Assembly: GCA_050694175.1 (NCBI GenBank)
Contig: JBOGXA010000002.1
Span: 62,001-126,000, forward strand
DNA length: 64,000 bases
Direction: 5' to 3'
From: JBOGXA01 sp050694175
Lineage (GTDB): Bacteria > Actinomycetota > CADDZG01 > WHSQ01
Each line of letters begins with the position of its first letter. The stretch's first letter is position 1. Shown in pieces: positions 35,755 to 47,180 of this stretch. Made by a program: the position numbers and the translations under genes. The notes below the pieces were generated by a model. That model had not been told where the DNA came from. It saw nothing but the letters and a program-made list of their open reading frames with translations, and ran no database searches.

Positions 35755-37049
35755 CGCGACGCATTGTGTCCCTCGTAGTGGTGGCGGCGCTGGTCGCAGG
35801 CGGGATCTTCGCCTGGCGAGCGGTCCGGCCCGAGCCGGAGACGTACGCGCTGACGGCCGATGTCGCCCAAGCTCCCAATCTCTTCGAGGCCGGCCGGGTC
35901 ATGGTGCGCGGCGTCGAGGTCGGTCGCATCGCGTCGGTCGAGCCGCGGGCGGATGGGGTCCGCATCACGTTGGAGATCGACGCCGACACCAAGATTCCGT
36001 CGGGGGCGCGGCTGACCGTCGTGCCGATCACGGTGATCGCGGATCGCTACGTGCAGTTGTCGCCGCCCTATTCTGGCGGTGCTGCTCTGGCCGACGGCGA
36101 TCACATCCCGATCGATCGGACCCAGATCCCGGCCGAGCTTGACGACGTCCTCACTCAGCTCGAAGGGTTGCTCAACGCACTGGAGCGAAGGCCTGGGGAG
36201 AGACGCGGGCCGCTGTTCCGGTTGATTCGGAACCTCGATGCCGTGACGAGGGGCCGGTCCGACGAACTCGCCGGCGCCCTCGAGGGATCCGCGGACGTGC
36301 TCGGGAACCTGGCGCAATCCGAAACCGACATCAGTGGGCTCATACGCAATCTCGACCGGCTGTTCGTTGCGCTTGCCGACAGATCGAGCGAGATCGGGTT
36401 GCTGAACGAACGTCTCGCGCTGGTCGCAGAGTCGCTGCAAGGGGATCAAGAAGACCTCGAGGCGACCATCGAGAACCTCAGCTTCCTCGCCGGCGAGGGG
36501 GAGCGGCTCGTCGCCGACAGCGGTGACGAGCTGGGAGAGGATTTCGGGCGGCTGGAGCGCGTTCTGAACGGAATCCTTCGCAACCAGGACGACCTCATGG
36601 AGGTCGTCCGCTGGACCAACGTCATAGCTCAGAGCCTCGGCGCGGTTGCCCCAAGCGGTCGCGGACTCTTCGCCTATTCGGGCCGGCAGTCGGAGCCGGG
36701 CGCGCCGGGGGCCGAGTACAACTATCGCATCGAGACGCGTGACACCGTCGGGTGCGAACGCATCGACAAGATTTCGCAAGCGCTACTGCAGTTGAATCCA
36801 AACGCGAACGTCGAACAGCTTCGCGAATCTGTACTGCAACGCATCGCCGACTCGTACCAGGACGATCTGTCGTATCTCATCGAGGCGTTGGTGGTTCTCT
36901 GCGTCGAGTTCCCCGGCGCACGGCAATTGGACGTGAGGACCCAAAAAGTGATACAAGACGTGGCCGCCGAAATCGGGGAGGAGCAGCTCGAAGAGCTGCT
37001 GGTTCACTGGCTCATCGAGGGCTACCGGGCGGAGGGCGCAGGGCCATGA
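35751..37049 (+). CDS. MCE (MlaD-type) protein, fourth of six
   Basis: 432 residues from GTG 35751, overlapping the previous stop. Single N-terminal helix (IVSLVVVAALVAGGIFAW); MCE domain with TADVAQAPNLFEAGRVMVRGVEVG and VIADRYVQLSPPYSGG. The long helical region carries repeated IRNLDRL/IENLSFL heptads. The C-terminal 100 residues form an additional alpha-helical module with two Cys that I do not recognise. Coupled on both sides. Confidence 0.9.
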   Translation: MTRRIVSLVVVAALVAGGIFAWRAVRPEPETYALTADVAQAPNLFEAGRVMVRGVEVGRIASVEPRADGVRITLEIDADTKIPSGARLTVVPITVIADRYVQLSPPYSGGAALADGDHIPIDRTQIPAELDDVLTQLEGLLNALERRPGERRGPLFRLIRNLDAVTRGRSDELAGALEGSADVLGNLAQSETDISGLIRNLDRLFVALADRSSEIGLLNERLALVAESLQGDQEDLEATIENLSFLAGEGERLVADSGDELGEDFGRLERVLNGILRNQDDLMEVVRWTNVIAQSLGAVAPSGRGLFAYSGRQSEPGAPGAEYNYRIETRDTVGCERIDKISQALLQLNPNANVEQLRESVLQRIADSYQDDLSYLIEALVVLCVEFPGARQLDVRTQKVIQDVAAEIGEEQLEELLVHWLIEGYRAEGAGP

Positions 37050-38059
37050 GAACACGCCTTGCGCTTGCGGTAGCGATACTTGCACTCGCCGGAGGGTCGT
37101 GCTTCCCCTTCGGTGCGGGCGACGAGCATCGCCTGGTTGCGTATTTCGAAGACGTCGGCGACCTCGTCGCGCGGGCTACCGTTCAGGTGAACGACGTGGA
37201 GATAGGGACGGTGACGGACATCGACTTAGTGGTCGAAGACGACGACATGCTCGCGCGCGTCACGATGGATGTCGACTCCGAGCGCCGCATCCCCGGCGAG
37301 AACCTGCGCGCCGTGATCCGGCAGACGTCCCTGCTCGGCGAGCAGTTCGTGGAACTCATACCCGAAGGAGACGGGGGGCCCGTCGTCGGTGAGCGCGACT
37401 TCACAATCCCCGTCGCGCGCACCGATCGGCGCGTCGACGTCGAGACGTTCCTTGCCGACCTGTCGGCGCTGATCGGAAACGGCGGGTTGGAGGACCTGAA
37501 CCGGTTCACTCACGCCCAGGCGATCATCCTCGAAAACCGGGGAGAGCGATTCGGGCGCACCCTCGAGGAGCTCGAGAAGTTCACCTCGGTCCTCGCCGGC
37601 CGCAGCGCAGATGTCGAAGCGGCGATAGACAGCCTCGCGTCGACGAGCACGACGCTCGCGGCAAACCGGCAGACGATCGACGAGTTCCTCGACTCCCTCG
37701 AAGACGCCAACGAGATCCTCGCCGATCAGGGCGACGAGTTGGGAGCCCTGTTCCGGGGGCTCGACCGGTTCGGTGCGGTCAACGCGCGCTTCCTCGGACG
37801 GCACGAGTCGGCGATCCGCAGGCAATTCAGGGCGCTCCGGCCCGTTCTGGATGGACTTGCTGGTGCGGACGAGGAGCTGCGCGCGGACATCACCAAGCTG
37901 CGGACCTTCCTCGAGCTGTTCCCCCGCAGCCTCGGGGGCGGGCCGGGAGATGCGGGAGCAGGCGACTACATCCAGGTCGAGGCGATCTTCTGTGAAGTAC
38001 TGGAGGCATGCCACACGAAGGGCGAACGGGGCGACGTGCCGGGGCAGGGATCGCCGTGA
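37046..38059 (+). CDS. MCE lipoprotein-like protein, fifth of six (MceE-like)
   Basis: 337 residues from ATG 37046 (overlap ATGA). The N-terminus is a short signal with Cys19 after LALAGGS, a relaxed lipobox, whereas the other five members have a plain membrane helix. This matches MceE (LprK-type) lipoproteins in mycobacterial mce operons. The MCE domain (VAYFEDVGDLVARATVQVNDVEIG, TSLLGEQFVELIPEG) and helical region follow, and two Cys lie near the C-terminus (FCEVLEAC). Confidence 0.88.
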   Translation: MRTRLALAVAILALAGGSCFPFGAGDEHRLVAYFEDVGDLVARATVQVNDVEIGTVTDIDLVVEDDDMLARVTMDVDSERRIPGENLRAVIRQTSLLGEQFVELIPEGDGGPVVGERDFTIPVARTDRRVDVETFLADLSALIGNGGLEDLNRFTHAQAIILENRGERFGRTLEELEKFTSVLAGRSADVEAAIDSLASTSTTLAANRQTIDEFLDSLEDANEILADQGDELGALFRGLDRFGAVNARFLGRHESAIRRQFRALRPVLDGLAGADEELRADITKLRTFLELFPRSLGGGPGDAGAGDYIQVEAIFCEVLEACHTKGERGDVPGQGSP

Positions 38060-39714
38060 GACCGAAGTCGCACCTGATCGTGAACCTCATCGTGGTGGCG
38101 TTGCTGGGCGTGCTCATGACCGGATGGGTCGTGACCCGTGTCCTCGGCAGCGGGGTGCTCGAGCAGCCGATGAGAGTTACCGCCGACTTTGCCGCGTCGG
38201 GAGGAGTGTTCACGGGCCAGGAAGTCACTTACAGAGGAGTCGTTATCGGCTCCGTGGGCGATCCCGAACTCAACGACGGCGGCGTCGACATAGAGTTGCT
38301 GATCGAGCCAGAGTGGGATGGCCTGATTCCGGCCGAGGTGACCGCGGAGGTGAAGTCGAAGAGCGCGGTGGGGGAGCAGTACGTGAATCTCACTCCCGCT
38401 GGATCCGGTTCGGAAGAAATGCTCGCGGACGGCGCGACGATCGCGCGGTCGGCCACTCATCTGCCCGTCGACTTTCAGGAGCTCCTGGCATCGCTGGACG
38501 AGGTGCTGTCCGATGTTGGGCCCGAACGTACGCGGCGTGTGATCCAGAACCTGGCGGCCGGACTGCGCGGGCGCAGCGAGGACATCTCGTCGATCCTCGA
38601 GTCGCTGGGGACGCTTTCGGATGCTTTTGCCGACACCTCTCCCGAGCAGCGGCGCCTGCTCGCGAACTCCGTTGTTGCCGGGCGCGAGTTCCTGCGCACG
38701 AAGGAGGCGTTCGCCGATGCGATTCGCGCCGCCGACGACGTGGTGGAGGGGATCGGGGACGAACCTGAGGAACTGGAGGCCCTGCTGACCTCCAACGACC
38801 GATTTGCGCGCGCGGCAACGGCTCTGCTGCGCCGGCGCGGTGACGACCTCGCCGGCGGCATCGGAGCCCTCGAGGAATTCACGTCTTTCCAGCTCGCCAA
38901 TCAGGCGGAGCTGATCGACAAGTCCTTGCGCTACGTGCCCGCGTTCCTTCACGCGGTCGAAGATTCGTCCGTTCCATGGCGCTCACCAGACGGCCGCGAG
39001 TTCTATCGCATCCGAGTCGGACTCGTCGTGGAAGACGTGGAGAGTTCGTGGCCGTGCAAGTACAAGCTGCCCAGGGGTTACGAGCGCTTCCCGCACCAGC
39101 GCCGCGCGCGCGACCCCGTCGTGGACGCGGCCTGCAGACGCGCGCGGCGAAATCCGTCATCCGATTCGCTGGTTGCGGCCCTGCGACAGTGGGCGGAGGA
39201 AAACCCCGCTGGTCTTCCGGATCTGCCGCTTCCCCCCTTCGGGGATTTCAAGCCCGCGCCCGGGGACGGTTTCATCTGGCCGGTTGACGGCGAGGTCACA
39301 TCTGGCTTCGGGCCTCGCGACGGAGGGATGCACACAGGCCTCGACATCGACACACCTACGGGTACACCTGTTGTGGCTGCGCAGGCCGGTGTGGTCACGC
39401 TGGTGGACGTCTACTACGGGTACGGCAGCACGGTCATCATCGATCACGGCGACGGCTTTGCGTCGCTCTACGGGCATCTGTCGGAATATGCGGTGGGGCC
39501 GGACGACCGGGTCGAGCGCGGCGACATCATCGGCCTCGTCGGATGCACCGGTTCCTGCACCGGAGACCACCTGCACTTCGAGATCAGAATCGAAGACAAG
39601 CCGGTCGACCCGCTCCCCTATTTGCCGGACCGCACCACCGCAACGGCACCAGTGACCAACCCGGCCCCCAGTCCGCACCCGTCGCCGCTGCCGGCGCTGA
39701 CCGGCAACATCTGA
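38056..39714 (+). CDS. MCE protein fused to an M23 peptidase, sixth of six
   Basis: 552 residues from GTG 38056 (overlap GTGA). N-terminal helix (LIVNLIVVALLGVLMTGWVV); MCE domain at about 35-120 (VTADFAASGGVFTGQEVTYRGVVIG, SAVGEQYVNLTP); helical region to about 310; linker; then a LytM/M23 domain from about 398 to 535. The zinc and catalytic residues are intact: His426 and Asp430 in MHTGLDID, and His505 and His507 in HLHFEIR, with SLYGHLS between. M23 enzymes cut peptidoglycan cross-links. The fusion suggests that the MCE conduit opens or anchors in the cell wall, which is inference. A short Pro/Thr-rich tail ends the protein. Confidence 0.92.
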   Translation: MRPKSHLIVNLIVVALLGVLMTGWVVTRVLGSGVLEQPMRVTADFAASGGVFTGQEVTYRGVVIGSVGDPELNDGGVDIELLIEPEWDGLIPAEVTAEVKSKSAVGEQYVNLTPAGSGSEEMLADGATIARSATHLPVDFQELLASLDEVLSDVGPERTRRVIQNLAAGLRGRSEDISSILESLGTLSDAFADTSPEQRRLLANSVVAGREFLRTKEAFADAIRAADDVVEGIGDEPEELEALLTSNDRFARAATALLRRRGDDLAGGIGALEEFTSFQLANQAELIDKSLRYVPAFLHAVEDSSVPWRSPDGREFYRIRVGLVVEDVESSWPCKYKLPRGYERFPHQRRARDPVVDAACRRARRNPSSDSLVAALRQWAEENPAGLPDLPLPPFGDFKPAPGDGFIWPVDGEVTSGFGPRDGGMHTGLDIDTPTGTPVVAAQAGVVTLVDVYYGYGSTVIIDHGDGFASLYGHLSEYAVGPDDRVERGDIIGLVGCTGSCTGDHLHFEIRIEDKPVDPLPYLPDRTTATAPVTNPAPSPHPSPLPALTGNI

Positions 39715-39810
39715 CCCGGGTATCCCCGCCGCGGCCAGATCCGTGCGCTAAAGCGGAGGGAGCATGCCTCGCTGGGACGAGTTCGATAGAAGTTGGCCCA
39801 CAATCGGGGT

Positions 39811-41727
39811 ATGGCAACGACCACGCTGCAGCGACCGCCGCCCGGCTCGGTGCCGGCTCAGCCGGGCGTATACCTGTTCAAAGACCGGCACGACCGGGTC
39901 GTTTATGTGGGTAAGGCCAAGTCCCTGCGCTCGAGGATCTCCAACTATTTCGGGCCCGACCTCCACCCTCGCACGGAGGCGATGGTCGAGGCGGCCGCCG
40001 ACATCGAGTGGATCGTCACGGATTCCGAGATCGGAGCTCTTCACCTCGAAGTCGACCTCATCAAACAGCACCGCCCTCGCTACAACGTCCGCTACCGGGA
40101 CGACAAGAGCTATCCCTACCTCGCCATAACGCTCGATGAGGAGTTCCCGCGGGCGCGGGTGATGCGCGGACCAAAGAAGAAAGGGGTTCGATACTACGGC
40201 CCCTTCGCCCACGCCTATGCGATCCGCGACACACTCGACCTGCTCCTGCGAACCTTTCCCATGCGTACCTGCTCACAGGGCGTCTTCAATCGCTGCCGGC
40301 GGCGAGGCCGGCCGTGCCTTCTATTCCACATCGAGCGCTGCTCCGGGCCGTGTGTGAGCGCCGTCGACGCCGCGGGCCATCGGGCTATCGTCGACGAGCT
40401 CTGCGACTTCCTTGACGGCAACACCAAACCGGTGCTCCGGCGGCTCGAGCGCGACATGAAAGCCGCGGCTACGACCCAGGACTACGAGCTCGCCGCGAAG
40501 TTCAGAGATCAGCTCCTCAACGTGCGCAAAGTCATCGAGCGCCAGCAGATGGTCTCCTCGGACAACGAGGACCTCGACGCCGTCGCGCTCGCCGAGGACG
40601 ATCTCGAGGCATCGATACAGGTGTTCTTCGTCCGTCGCGGCCGCATCACGGGGCGAAAAGGCTTCGTCGTGGACAAGGTCGAGGACCTCGGTACGCCTGC
40701 GTTGCTGGCCCGCTTTCTCGAGCGGCACTACGCCGAGGCCGAGGCGCCCAAACAGGTGCTGGTGCCCGTGGAGATAGCCGACAAGGATCTCATCGAAGCA
40801 TGGCTCAGCGAGTCGAGGGGCTCCCGCGTCGCCGTTCGGGTGCCCCGGCGCGGCGAGAAAAGAACACTGCTCGAGACCGTGGCCGAGAACGCAAAAGAGG
40901 CGTTCGCGCAGCATCGCTTGAAGCGGTCGACGGACTTCACAGCTCGCACCCGGCAACTGAAGGAGTTGCAGGACGCCATCGGGATGCCCGACGCCCCGCT
41001 GCGGATCGAGTGTTTCGATATCTCCAACCTCGGGTCGGCGGAAGCGGTCGGCTCGATGGTGGTGTTCGAGGACGGCCTCCCCAAGCGCTCGGACTACAGG
41101 CGCTTTGCGATCAAGGACACGATTGGTCCGGACGACGTCGCCATGATGGGCGAAGTCATTAAGCGCCGCTTCGTCCGCTTCTTCGCGGACAGGGACGACC
41201 GGCCGAAGAGCCTGCGCTCGCAGCGCTTTGCGTACCCCCCGAACCTCGTCGTGATCGACGGGGGGAAGGGCCAGCTCAACCGGGCCGTCGAAGTGATGGA
41301 CGAAATGGGCGTCGAAGGGGTGACGACCGTGTCGCTCGCGAAGCGGATGGAGGAGGTGTTCGTGCCGGGTCGGGCCGACCCCATCCGCATTCCGCGCACC
41401 TCCGAGGCGCTCTATCTGCTGCAGCAGATCCGCGACGAGGCCCACAGGTTCGCGATCACGTTCCACCGGCTGAAACGGGCCAAGCGGATGACGGCATCGG
41501 TTCTGGACGGCATTCCAGGCCTTGGCCCGGCGCGCCGAAAGAAATTGATGAGGATCTTTGGATCGGTGAAGAGGATGCGCGAAGCTTTGATCGAGGACAT
41601 CGCCGCGGTTCCAGGGCTTCCGAGGTCCGTGGCTGAGGCCGTCTTCCGGGCTCTGCACGGGGGAGAGGTGCACGCAGACCGGCTCACTCGGGACGCGGGT
41701 CCCGACGACGATCGGAGGCAGCAGTGA
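39811..41727 (+). CDS. uvrC: UvrABC excinuclease subunit C
   Basis: 638 residues from ATG 39811 (a TTG at 39793 is less likely). It has an N-terminal GIY-YIG nuclease (PGVYLFKDRHDRVVYVGKAKSLRSR), a Cys-rich region (CSQGVFNRCRRRGRPC), a UVR motif near residue 215, and an RNase-H-like second nuclease (IECFDISNLGSAEAVGSMV). It ends with helix-hairpin-helix DNA binding (LDGIPGLGPARRKKL). It makes both incisions in nucleotide excision repair. The rapZ start overlaps its stop. Confidence 0.96.
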   Translation: MATTTLQRPPPGSVPAQPGVYLFKDRHDRVVYVGKAKSLRSRISNYFGPDLHPRTEAMVEAAADIEWIVTDSEIGALHLEVDLIKQHRPRYNVRYRDDKSYPYLAITLDEEFPRARVMRGPKKKGVRYYGPFAHAYAIRDTLDLLLRTFPMRTCSQGVFNRCRRRGRPCLLFHIERCSGPCVSAVDAAGHRAIVDELCDFLDGNTKPVLRRLERDMKAAATTQDYELAAKFRDQLLNVRKVIERQQMVSSDNEDLDAVALAEDDLEASIQVFFVRRGRITGRKGFVVDKVEDLGTPALLARFLERHYAEAEAPKQVLVPVEIADKDLIEAWLSESRGSRVAVRVPRRGEKRTLLETVAENAKEAFAQHRLKRSTDFTARTRQLKELQDAIGMPDAPLRIECFDISNLGSAEAVGSMVVFEDGLPKRSDYRRFAIKDTIGPDDVAMMGEVIKRRFVRFFADRDDRPKSLRSQRFAYPPNLVVIDGGKGQLNRAVEVMDEMGVEGVTTVSLAKRMEEVFVPGRADPIRIPRTSEALYLLQQIRDEAHRFAITFHRLKRAKRMTASVLDGIPGLGPARRKKLMRIFGSVKRMREALIEDIAAVPGLPRSVAEAVFRALHGGEVHADRLTRDAGPDDDRRQQ

Positions 41728-42623
41728 TGAACGTCAGACGGCGCGCCCGGGTGATCGATGTGACCGTCATCACCGGGTTGTCGGGCGCCGGCCGCTCGGA
41801 GGCCGCCAAAGCGCTCGAGGATATGGGATGGTTCGTGATCGACAACCTTCCCCCTCAGTTGATCTCAAAGACGATGTCCCTGGCGATCGCGCCCGGAAAC
41901 GACATCGGCCGTATTGCGCTTGTAATCGACGCGCGCGGAGGCCAGTTCTTCAAGGAGGCCACCCGTGCGCTCGAGAAACTGCGCCGCGACGTCTGCAACT
42001 TCCGACTCCTTTTTCTCGAGGCGTCAGACGAGGAACTCGTGCGGCGTTTCGACGCCAGCCGTCGTCGCCACCCCCTCGCGATCGACGACACCATCGCCGT
42101 TGGTATCCAGCGAGAGCGGGAGCTCATGCGACCCTTCAGAGAAGGCGCGGACGTCATCATCGAAACGACCGACCTACCCGTTCGCAAGTTGAGGGCAAAG
42201 ATCGCGACCGCGTTCTCGGACGGTGACGTCGCAACCGAAGGGCTCAAGATCAACGTGATCTCGTTCGGCTACAAGTTCGGTCTCCCCCTGGACGCCGACA
42301 TCGTCCTAGACGTTCGTTTTCTACCCAACCCCTACTGGGTCCCGGAGCTGAAAGACCTCGAGGGACTTGACGTGTCGGTGCGCGACTACGTGCTCCAGCA
42401 ACCGGCTACCGACGATTTCCTGGTGAGGACGAAAGACCTGTTCTCGTTGCTCCTGCCCGGATACCAGGGAGAGGGGCGCCACTACCTGACCGTTGCCATC
42501 GGGTGCACCGGGGGGCGTCACCGCTCGGTTGTTCTTGCCGAGCAGATCGGTTCGATCATCCGCGAGCACGACTTTGCGGTAAAGGTGATCCATCGAGACA
42601 TAGAGCGGGACACCGCCGGGTGA
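41724..42623 (+). CDS. rapZ: RNase adapter/nucleotide-binding protein RapZ
   Basis: 299 residues, starting GTGATG at 41724. The N-terminal P-loop domain has ITGLSGAGRSEAAKALEDMG and FVIDNLPP. The C-terminal domain has SFGYKFGLPLDADIVLDVRFLPNPYW and IGCTGGRHRSV. In E. coli RapZ guides RNase E to GlmZ; in Gram-positives the role is less clear. The R in place of K in the P-loop is common in actinobacterial members. Standard uvrC-rapZ-yvcK order. Confidence 0.94.
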   Translation: MMNVRRRARVIDVTVITGLSGAGRSEAAKALEDMGWFVIDNLPPQLISKTMSLAIAPGNDIGRIALVIDARGGQFFKEATRALEKLRRDVCNFRLLFLEASDEELVRRFDASRRRHPLAIDDTIAVGIQRERELMRPFREGADVIIETTDLPVRKLRAKIATAFSDGDVATEGLKINVISFGYKFGLPLDADIVLDVRFLPNPYWVPELKDLEGLDVSVRDYVLQQPATDDFLVRTKDLFSLLLPGYQGEGRHYLTVAIGCTGGRHRSVVLAEQIGSIIREHDFAVKVIHRDIERDTAG

Positions 42624-42630
42624 CAGCCCG

Positions 42631-43515
42631 GTGAAGGTCGTGGGGATTGGAGGCGGCCACGGCCTCGCGCAAAACCTGCTGGCAGCCCGGCTCTATGCGG
42701 ATGAGATAGCCGCGGTCGTCACGGTCGCCGACGACGGCGGCTCATCCGGGCGGCTGACCCGCGAGCTCGGCATCCCACCACCGGGGGATATCCGCAATTG
42801 CCTTGTCGCGCTGTCGAGCGACGACGACATGGCTCGCCTCTATCAACACCGGTTCGCGAGCGGTGCGCTCACCGGACACACCGCCGGCAATTTGCTCATT
42901 GCCGCGCTCACCGAGATGCACGGGGACTTCGGTGCCGCGGTTGCCCAGGCGGGGAGGCTGCTCCGGTGCAAAGGGAAGGTGTATCCGGCCACGACGGCTC
43001 TAGTCGGGCTCCACGCGAAGGTGAGCGGCGGCACACTCCGGGGCCAGGTCGCGGTGGCGCAGACCAACGCGCCGATCCAGGCCGTCTACCTCGAGCCGCC
43101 CGACCCGCCCGCTTACCCCGAAGCGGCGCGGGCCGTGTGCGAGGCCGACCAGATCCTCCTGGGGCCCGGGAGCCTTTTTACGAGCCTCATCGCTTCCCTG
43201 CTGGTGCCGGGGATCCGAAAGGCAATGCAGGACACGCAGGCTCGCCGGATATTCGTATGCAACACGAGGATGCAAAAGGGCGAGACGGACGGACTCGACG
43301 CCGCCGCGCACGTGGAGTCCGTACTTGCGCACGCAGGAGCGTTTTGTATCGACACCGTCGTGGTTCAGAGCCCGCCCGTCGAGCCGGACGGAGTTGCGGT
43401 GGACCGCGACGCCGTTGCCTATTCGGGCATCGAGGTAATCGAAGCAAATGTGGTCGATATCGTCGGAGGCCACGATCCCGGCCGGCTTGCGGGGGTCCTC
43501 TCGTCGCTCAGGTAA
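42631..43515 (+). CDS. YvcK/CofD-family gluconeogenesis factor
   Basis: 294 residues, GTG start. It opens VVGIGGGHGLAQNLLAARL and has TVADDGGSSGRLTRELG, PPGDIRNCLVAL and LLGPGSLFTS, the YvcK signature set for binding UDP-sugars. It affects growth on gluconeogenic carbon sources and peptidoglycan synthesis. In most Gram-positives whiA comes next; here it is missing and the next gene is on the other strand. Confidence 0.93.
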   Translation: MKVVGIGGGHGLAQNLLAARLYADEIAAVVTVADDGGSSGRLTRELGIPPPGDIRNCLVALSSDDDMARLYQHRFASGALTGHTAGNLLIAALTEMHGDFGAAVAQAGRLLRCKGKVYPATTALVGLHAKVSGGTLRGQVAVAQTNAPIQAVYLEPPDPPAYPEAARAVCEADQILLGPGSLFTSLIASLLVPGIRKAMQDTQARRIFVCNTRMQKGETDGLDAAAHVESVLAHAGAFCIDTVVVQSPPVEPDGVAVDRDAVAYSGIEVIEANVVDIVGGHDPGRLAGVLSSLR

Positions 43516-43587
43516 GAGGCCGATCTTTCTGGGTGTTCCAGGAGCGCGCCGTCGCGACGCGTGGCGAACAGTCGGCGTGGGTTCGCG

Positions 43588-45722
<2,135 letters not shown>

Positions 45723-45742
45723 GCGCCGCGTTCGCGTCGAGC

Positions 45743-45777
45743 GTGCGTTTGACTATCCATACGATGGTCATACGCAC
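45743..45777. terminator. Hairpin between convergent genes after gapA
   Basis: An imperfect inverted repeat, GTGCGTTTGAC and GTCATACGCAC (one mismatch), with a 13-base loop, lies 20 bases past the gapA stop. It is 26 bases before the stop of the convergent minus-strand gene. Placement suggests a shared terminator; the T-tract is weak. Confidence 0.45.
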
Positions 45778-45803
45778 ACTCGTTGATGTGTGTGCTGTTG
45801 GTT

Positions 45804-46400
45804 CTATGCAGCCTGGGCCCGGCGGCGTGTGAAGCCCAGGCTCCCGGCGATCACGACACCCGCGCCCACCACCAGGATGAGCGGCAGGACCCAGCGGCCG
45901 CCGCCGGTGTCGGGACGTGTAGTCGATGCAGGCTCGGCCGCTGGGGGACGCTCGGGCAGAGTCGCGAGATCGTCGGCTGTGAATTCGCCGGGTGGCATGG
46001 CCGTCGCGGCATCGAACGCGCTCGCCGGGAACGGCTCGAGCTTTTTCAGGAGGCCGCTCAACCCGCTCTTCAGGGGATCGGAGTCGAGCTCGTACCACAC
46101 TGCTCCGAAGTTGCCCGTCGTTCGGATGAGGTTCGAAGAGGGCATGTAGTCGATCGTCCACGATGCCTCCTCGCCGACGTCATCGAGAACGATCAGCGTG
46201 ATCGTGAAGAAGGGTCCCGAAGGAGGCTCCTCGGACAGGTTGTTGGCGGTTACGAATGCTCGGAGATCGTCCTTCTCGGTCACGGTTGCGCACTTGGACT
46301 GCCCGCAGATCTTCGCGATGTCCAACTCCTTGGCGCCGGCGGGCGCTCCCGCCAGACAAACCGCCAAAGCTGCGACGAGTACCACGGCCATCTTTCTCAC
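45804..46400 (-). CDS. Secreted, C-terminally anchored protein of unknown function
   Basis: 198 residues, GTG start with AAGGAG seven bases upstream. Signal peptide at residues 1-23 (VVLVAALAVCLAGAPAGA). A compact domain of about 110 residues carries one early Cys pair (CGQSKC) and alternating beta-like hydrophobic strands (FTITLIVLDD, SWTIDYMP). A Pro/Ala/Thr linker leads to a single transmembrane helix (WVLPLILVVGAGVVIAG) and a basic tail (FTRRRAQAA). This type I topology puts the domain outside the cell. No family is recognised. Confidence 0.8.
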   Translation of the reverse strand: MRKMAVVLVAALAVCLAGAPAGAKELDIAKICGQSKCATVTEKDDLRAFVTANNLSEEPPSGPFFTITLIVLDDVGEEASWTIDYMPSSNLIRTTGNFGAVWYELDSDPLKSGLSGLLKKLEPFPASAFDAATAMPPGEFTADDLATLPERPPAAEPASTTRPDTGGGRWVLPLILVVGAGVVIAGSLGFTRRRAQAA

Positions 46401-46478
46401 GGCAGGCTCCTTGCTGTCTGGTGCGCTTCGCCCTGACTACACCTTGGACAGAGACGGGGTTCCATCATCAATACGAGA

Positions 46479-46501
46479 AGAGGGGCCGCGAAGGCCCCTC
46501 T
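46479..46501 (-). terminator. Terminator of the DUF892 gene
   Basis: A nine-base perfect stem (AGAGGGGCC and GGCCCCTCT) around a five-base loop lies 23 bases past the DUF892 stop on the minus strand. The stem is stable enough for termination; the following tract is only partly T-rich. Confidence 0.6.
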
Positions 46502-46523
46502 CCGGTGGATGGGTGGGAGATCT

Positions 46524-47012
46524 CTAGCGGGGCGAGACCTCGTGGCCGAGCTTCTCCGACAGTTGCTCAAGCTCCTGAGCCGTGGCCTGCTCCTCCTTGA
46601 GGCTTTGCTCGAAGAGACCGGCGGCTTCGCTCAGGCCGAGCACGTCGGCCAGCCTGATGAGTGACCTGTAGGAACAGATCTCGTAGTGCTCGACCTTGAG
46701 AGCTGCACTCGTCGAGAACAGATCGAGAACCGGTGGCGACGGATTCTCCTCTTTCGCGAAGCCCGAGTACTCGGCGATCAACCCGTTGATCCCGTCACAC
46801 GGTTCCCGCCGGGGCTTGCGCTCAATCAGCTCGAAGACGCGCTCGAGCCTTCCGGCCTGCTTCGCGGTGACCTCGAGGTGCTCCTCGAACCCCTTCTTCA
46901 GTTCTTCGTTCGTGGCCTTGTCGGCCATCGTCTTCAGTGCGCGCACCAGCTTATGTTCTGCGTCGTAGATGTCGCGCAACTCGTGCTCGAACAGCTCTAT
47001 GGCTGTATCCAT
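46524..47012 (-). CDS. DUF892/YciE-type ferritin-like protein
   Basis: 162 residues. The conserved opening ELFEHELRDIYDAEHKLVRAL and the later KVEHYEICSYRSLIRLADVLG carry the Glu and His residues typical of the DUF892 (YciE/YciF) four-helix family. EEQATAQELEQLSE is near the end. Members are stress-induced and ferritin-like; a di-iron site is likely from the fold. It is a single gene with its own terminator, placed between gapA and pgk on the other strand. Confidence 0.9.
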   Translation of the reverse strand: MDTAIELFEHELRDIYDAEHKLVRALKTMADKATNEELKKGFEEHLEVTAKQAGRLERVFELIERKPRREPCDGINGLIAEYSGFAKEENPSPPVLDLFSTSAALKVEHYEICSYRSLIRLADVLGLSEAAGLFEQSLKEEQATAQELEQLSEKLGHEVSPR

Positions 47013-47180
47013 AGGATTCCGACCCCCTCGGTTAGAAGACTGGCACCTGATTCCTTCCCCCCACTCACCGTGCTAAGCGCGCGTCTGCCAATTCCGCCGA
47101 GCTATTTCTGAAGCCATGTCCGAAAGCTCGCTGGATACACTGCTCATTTCGCCGCACGAATGGTTAGGAGACCCTCATCG

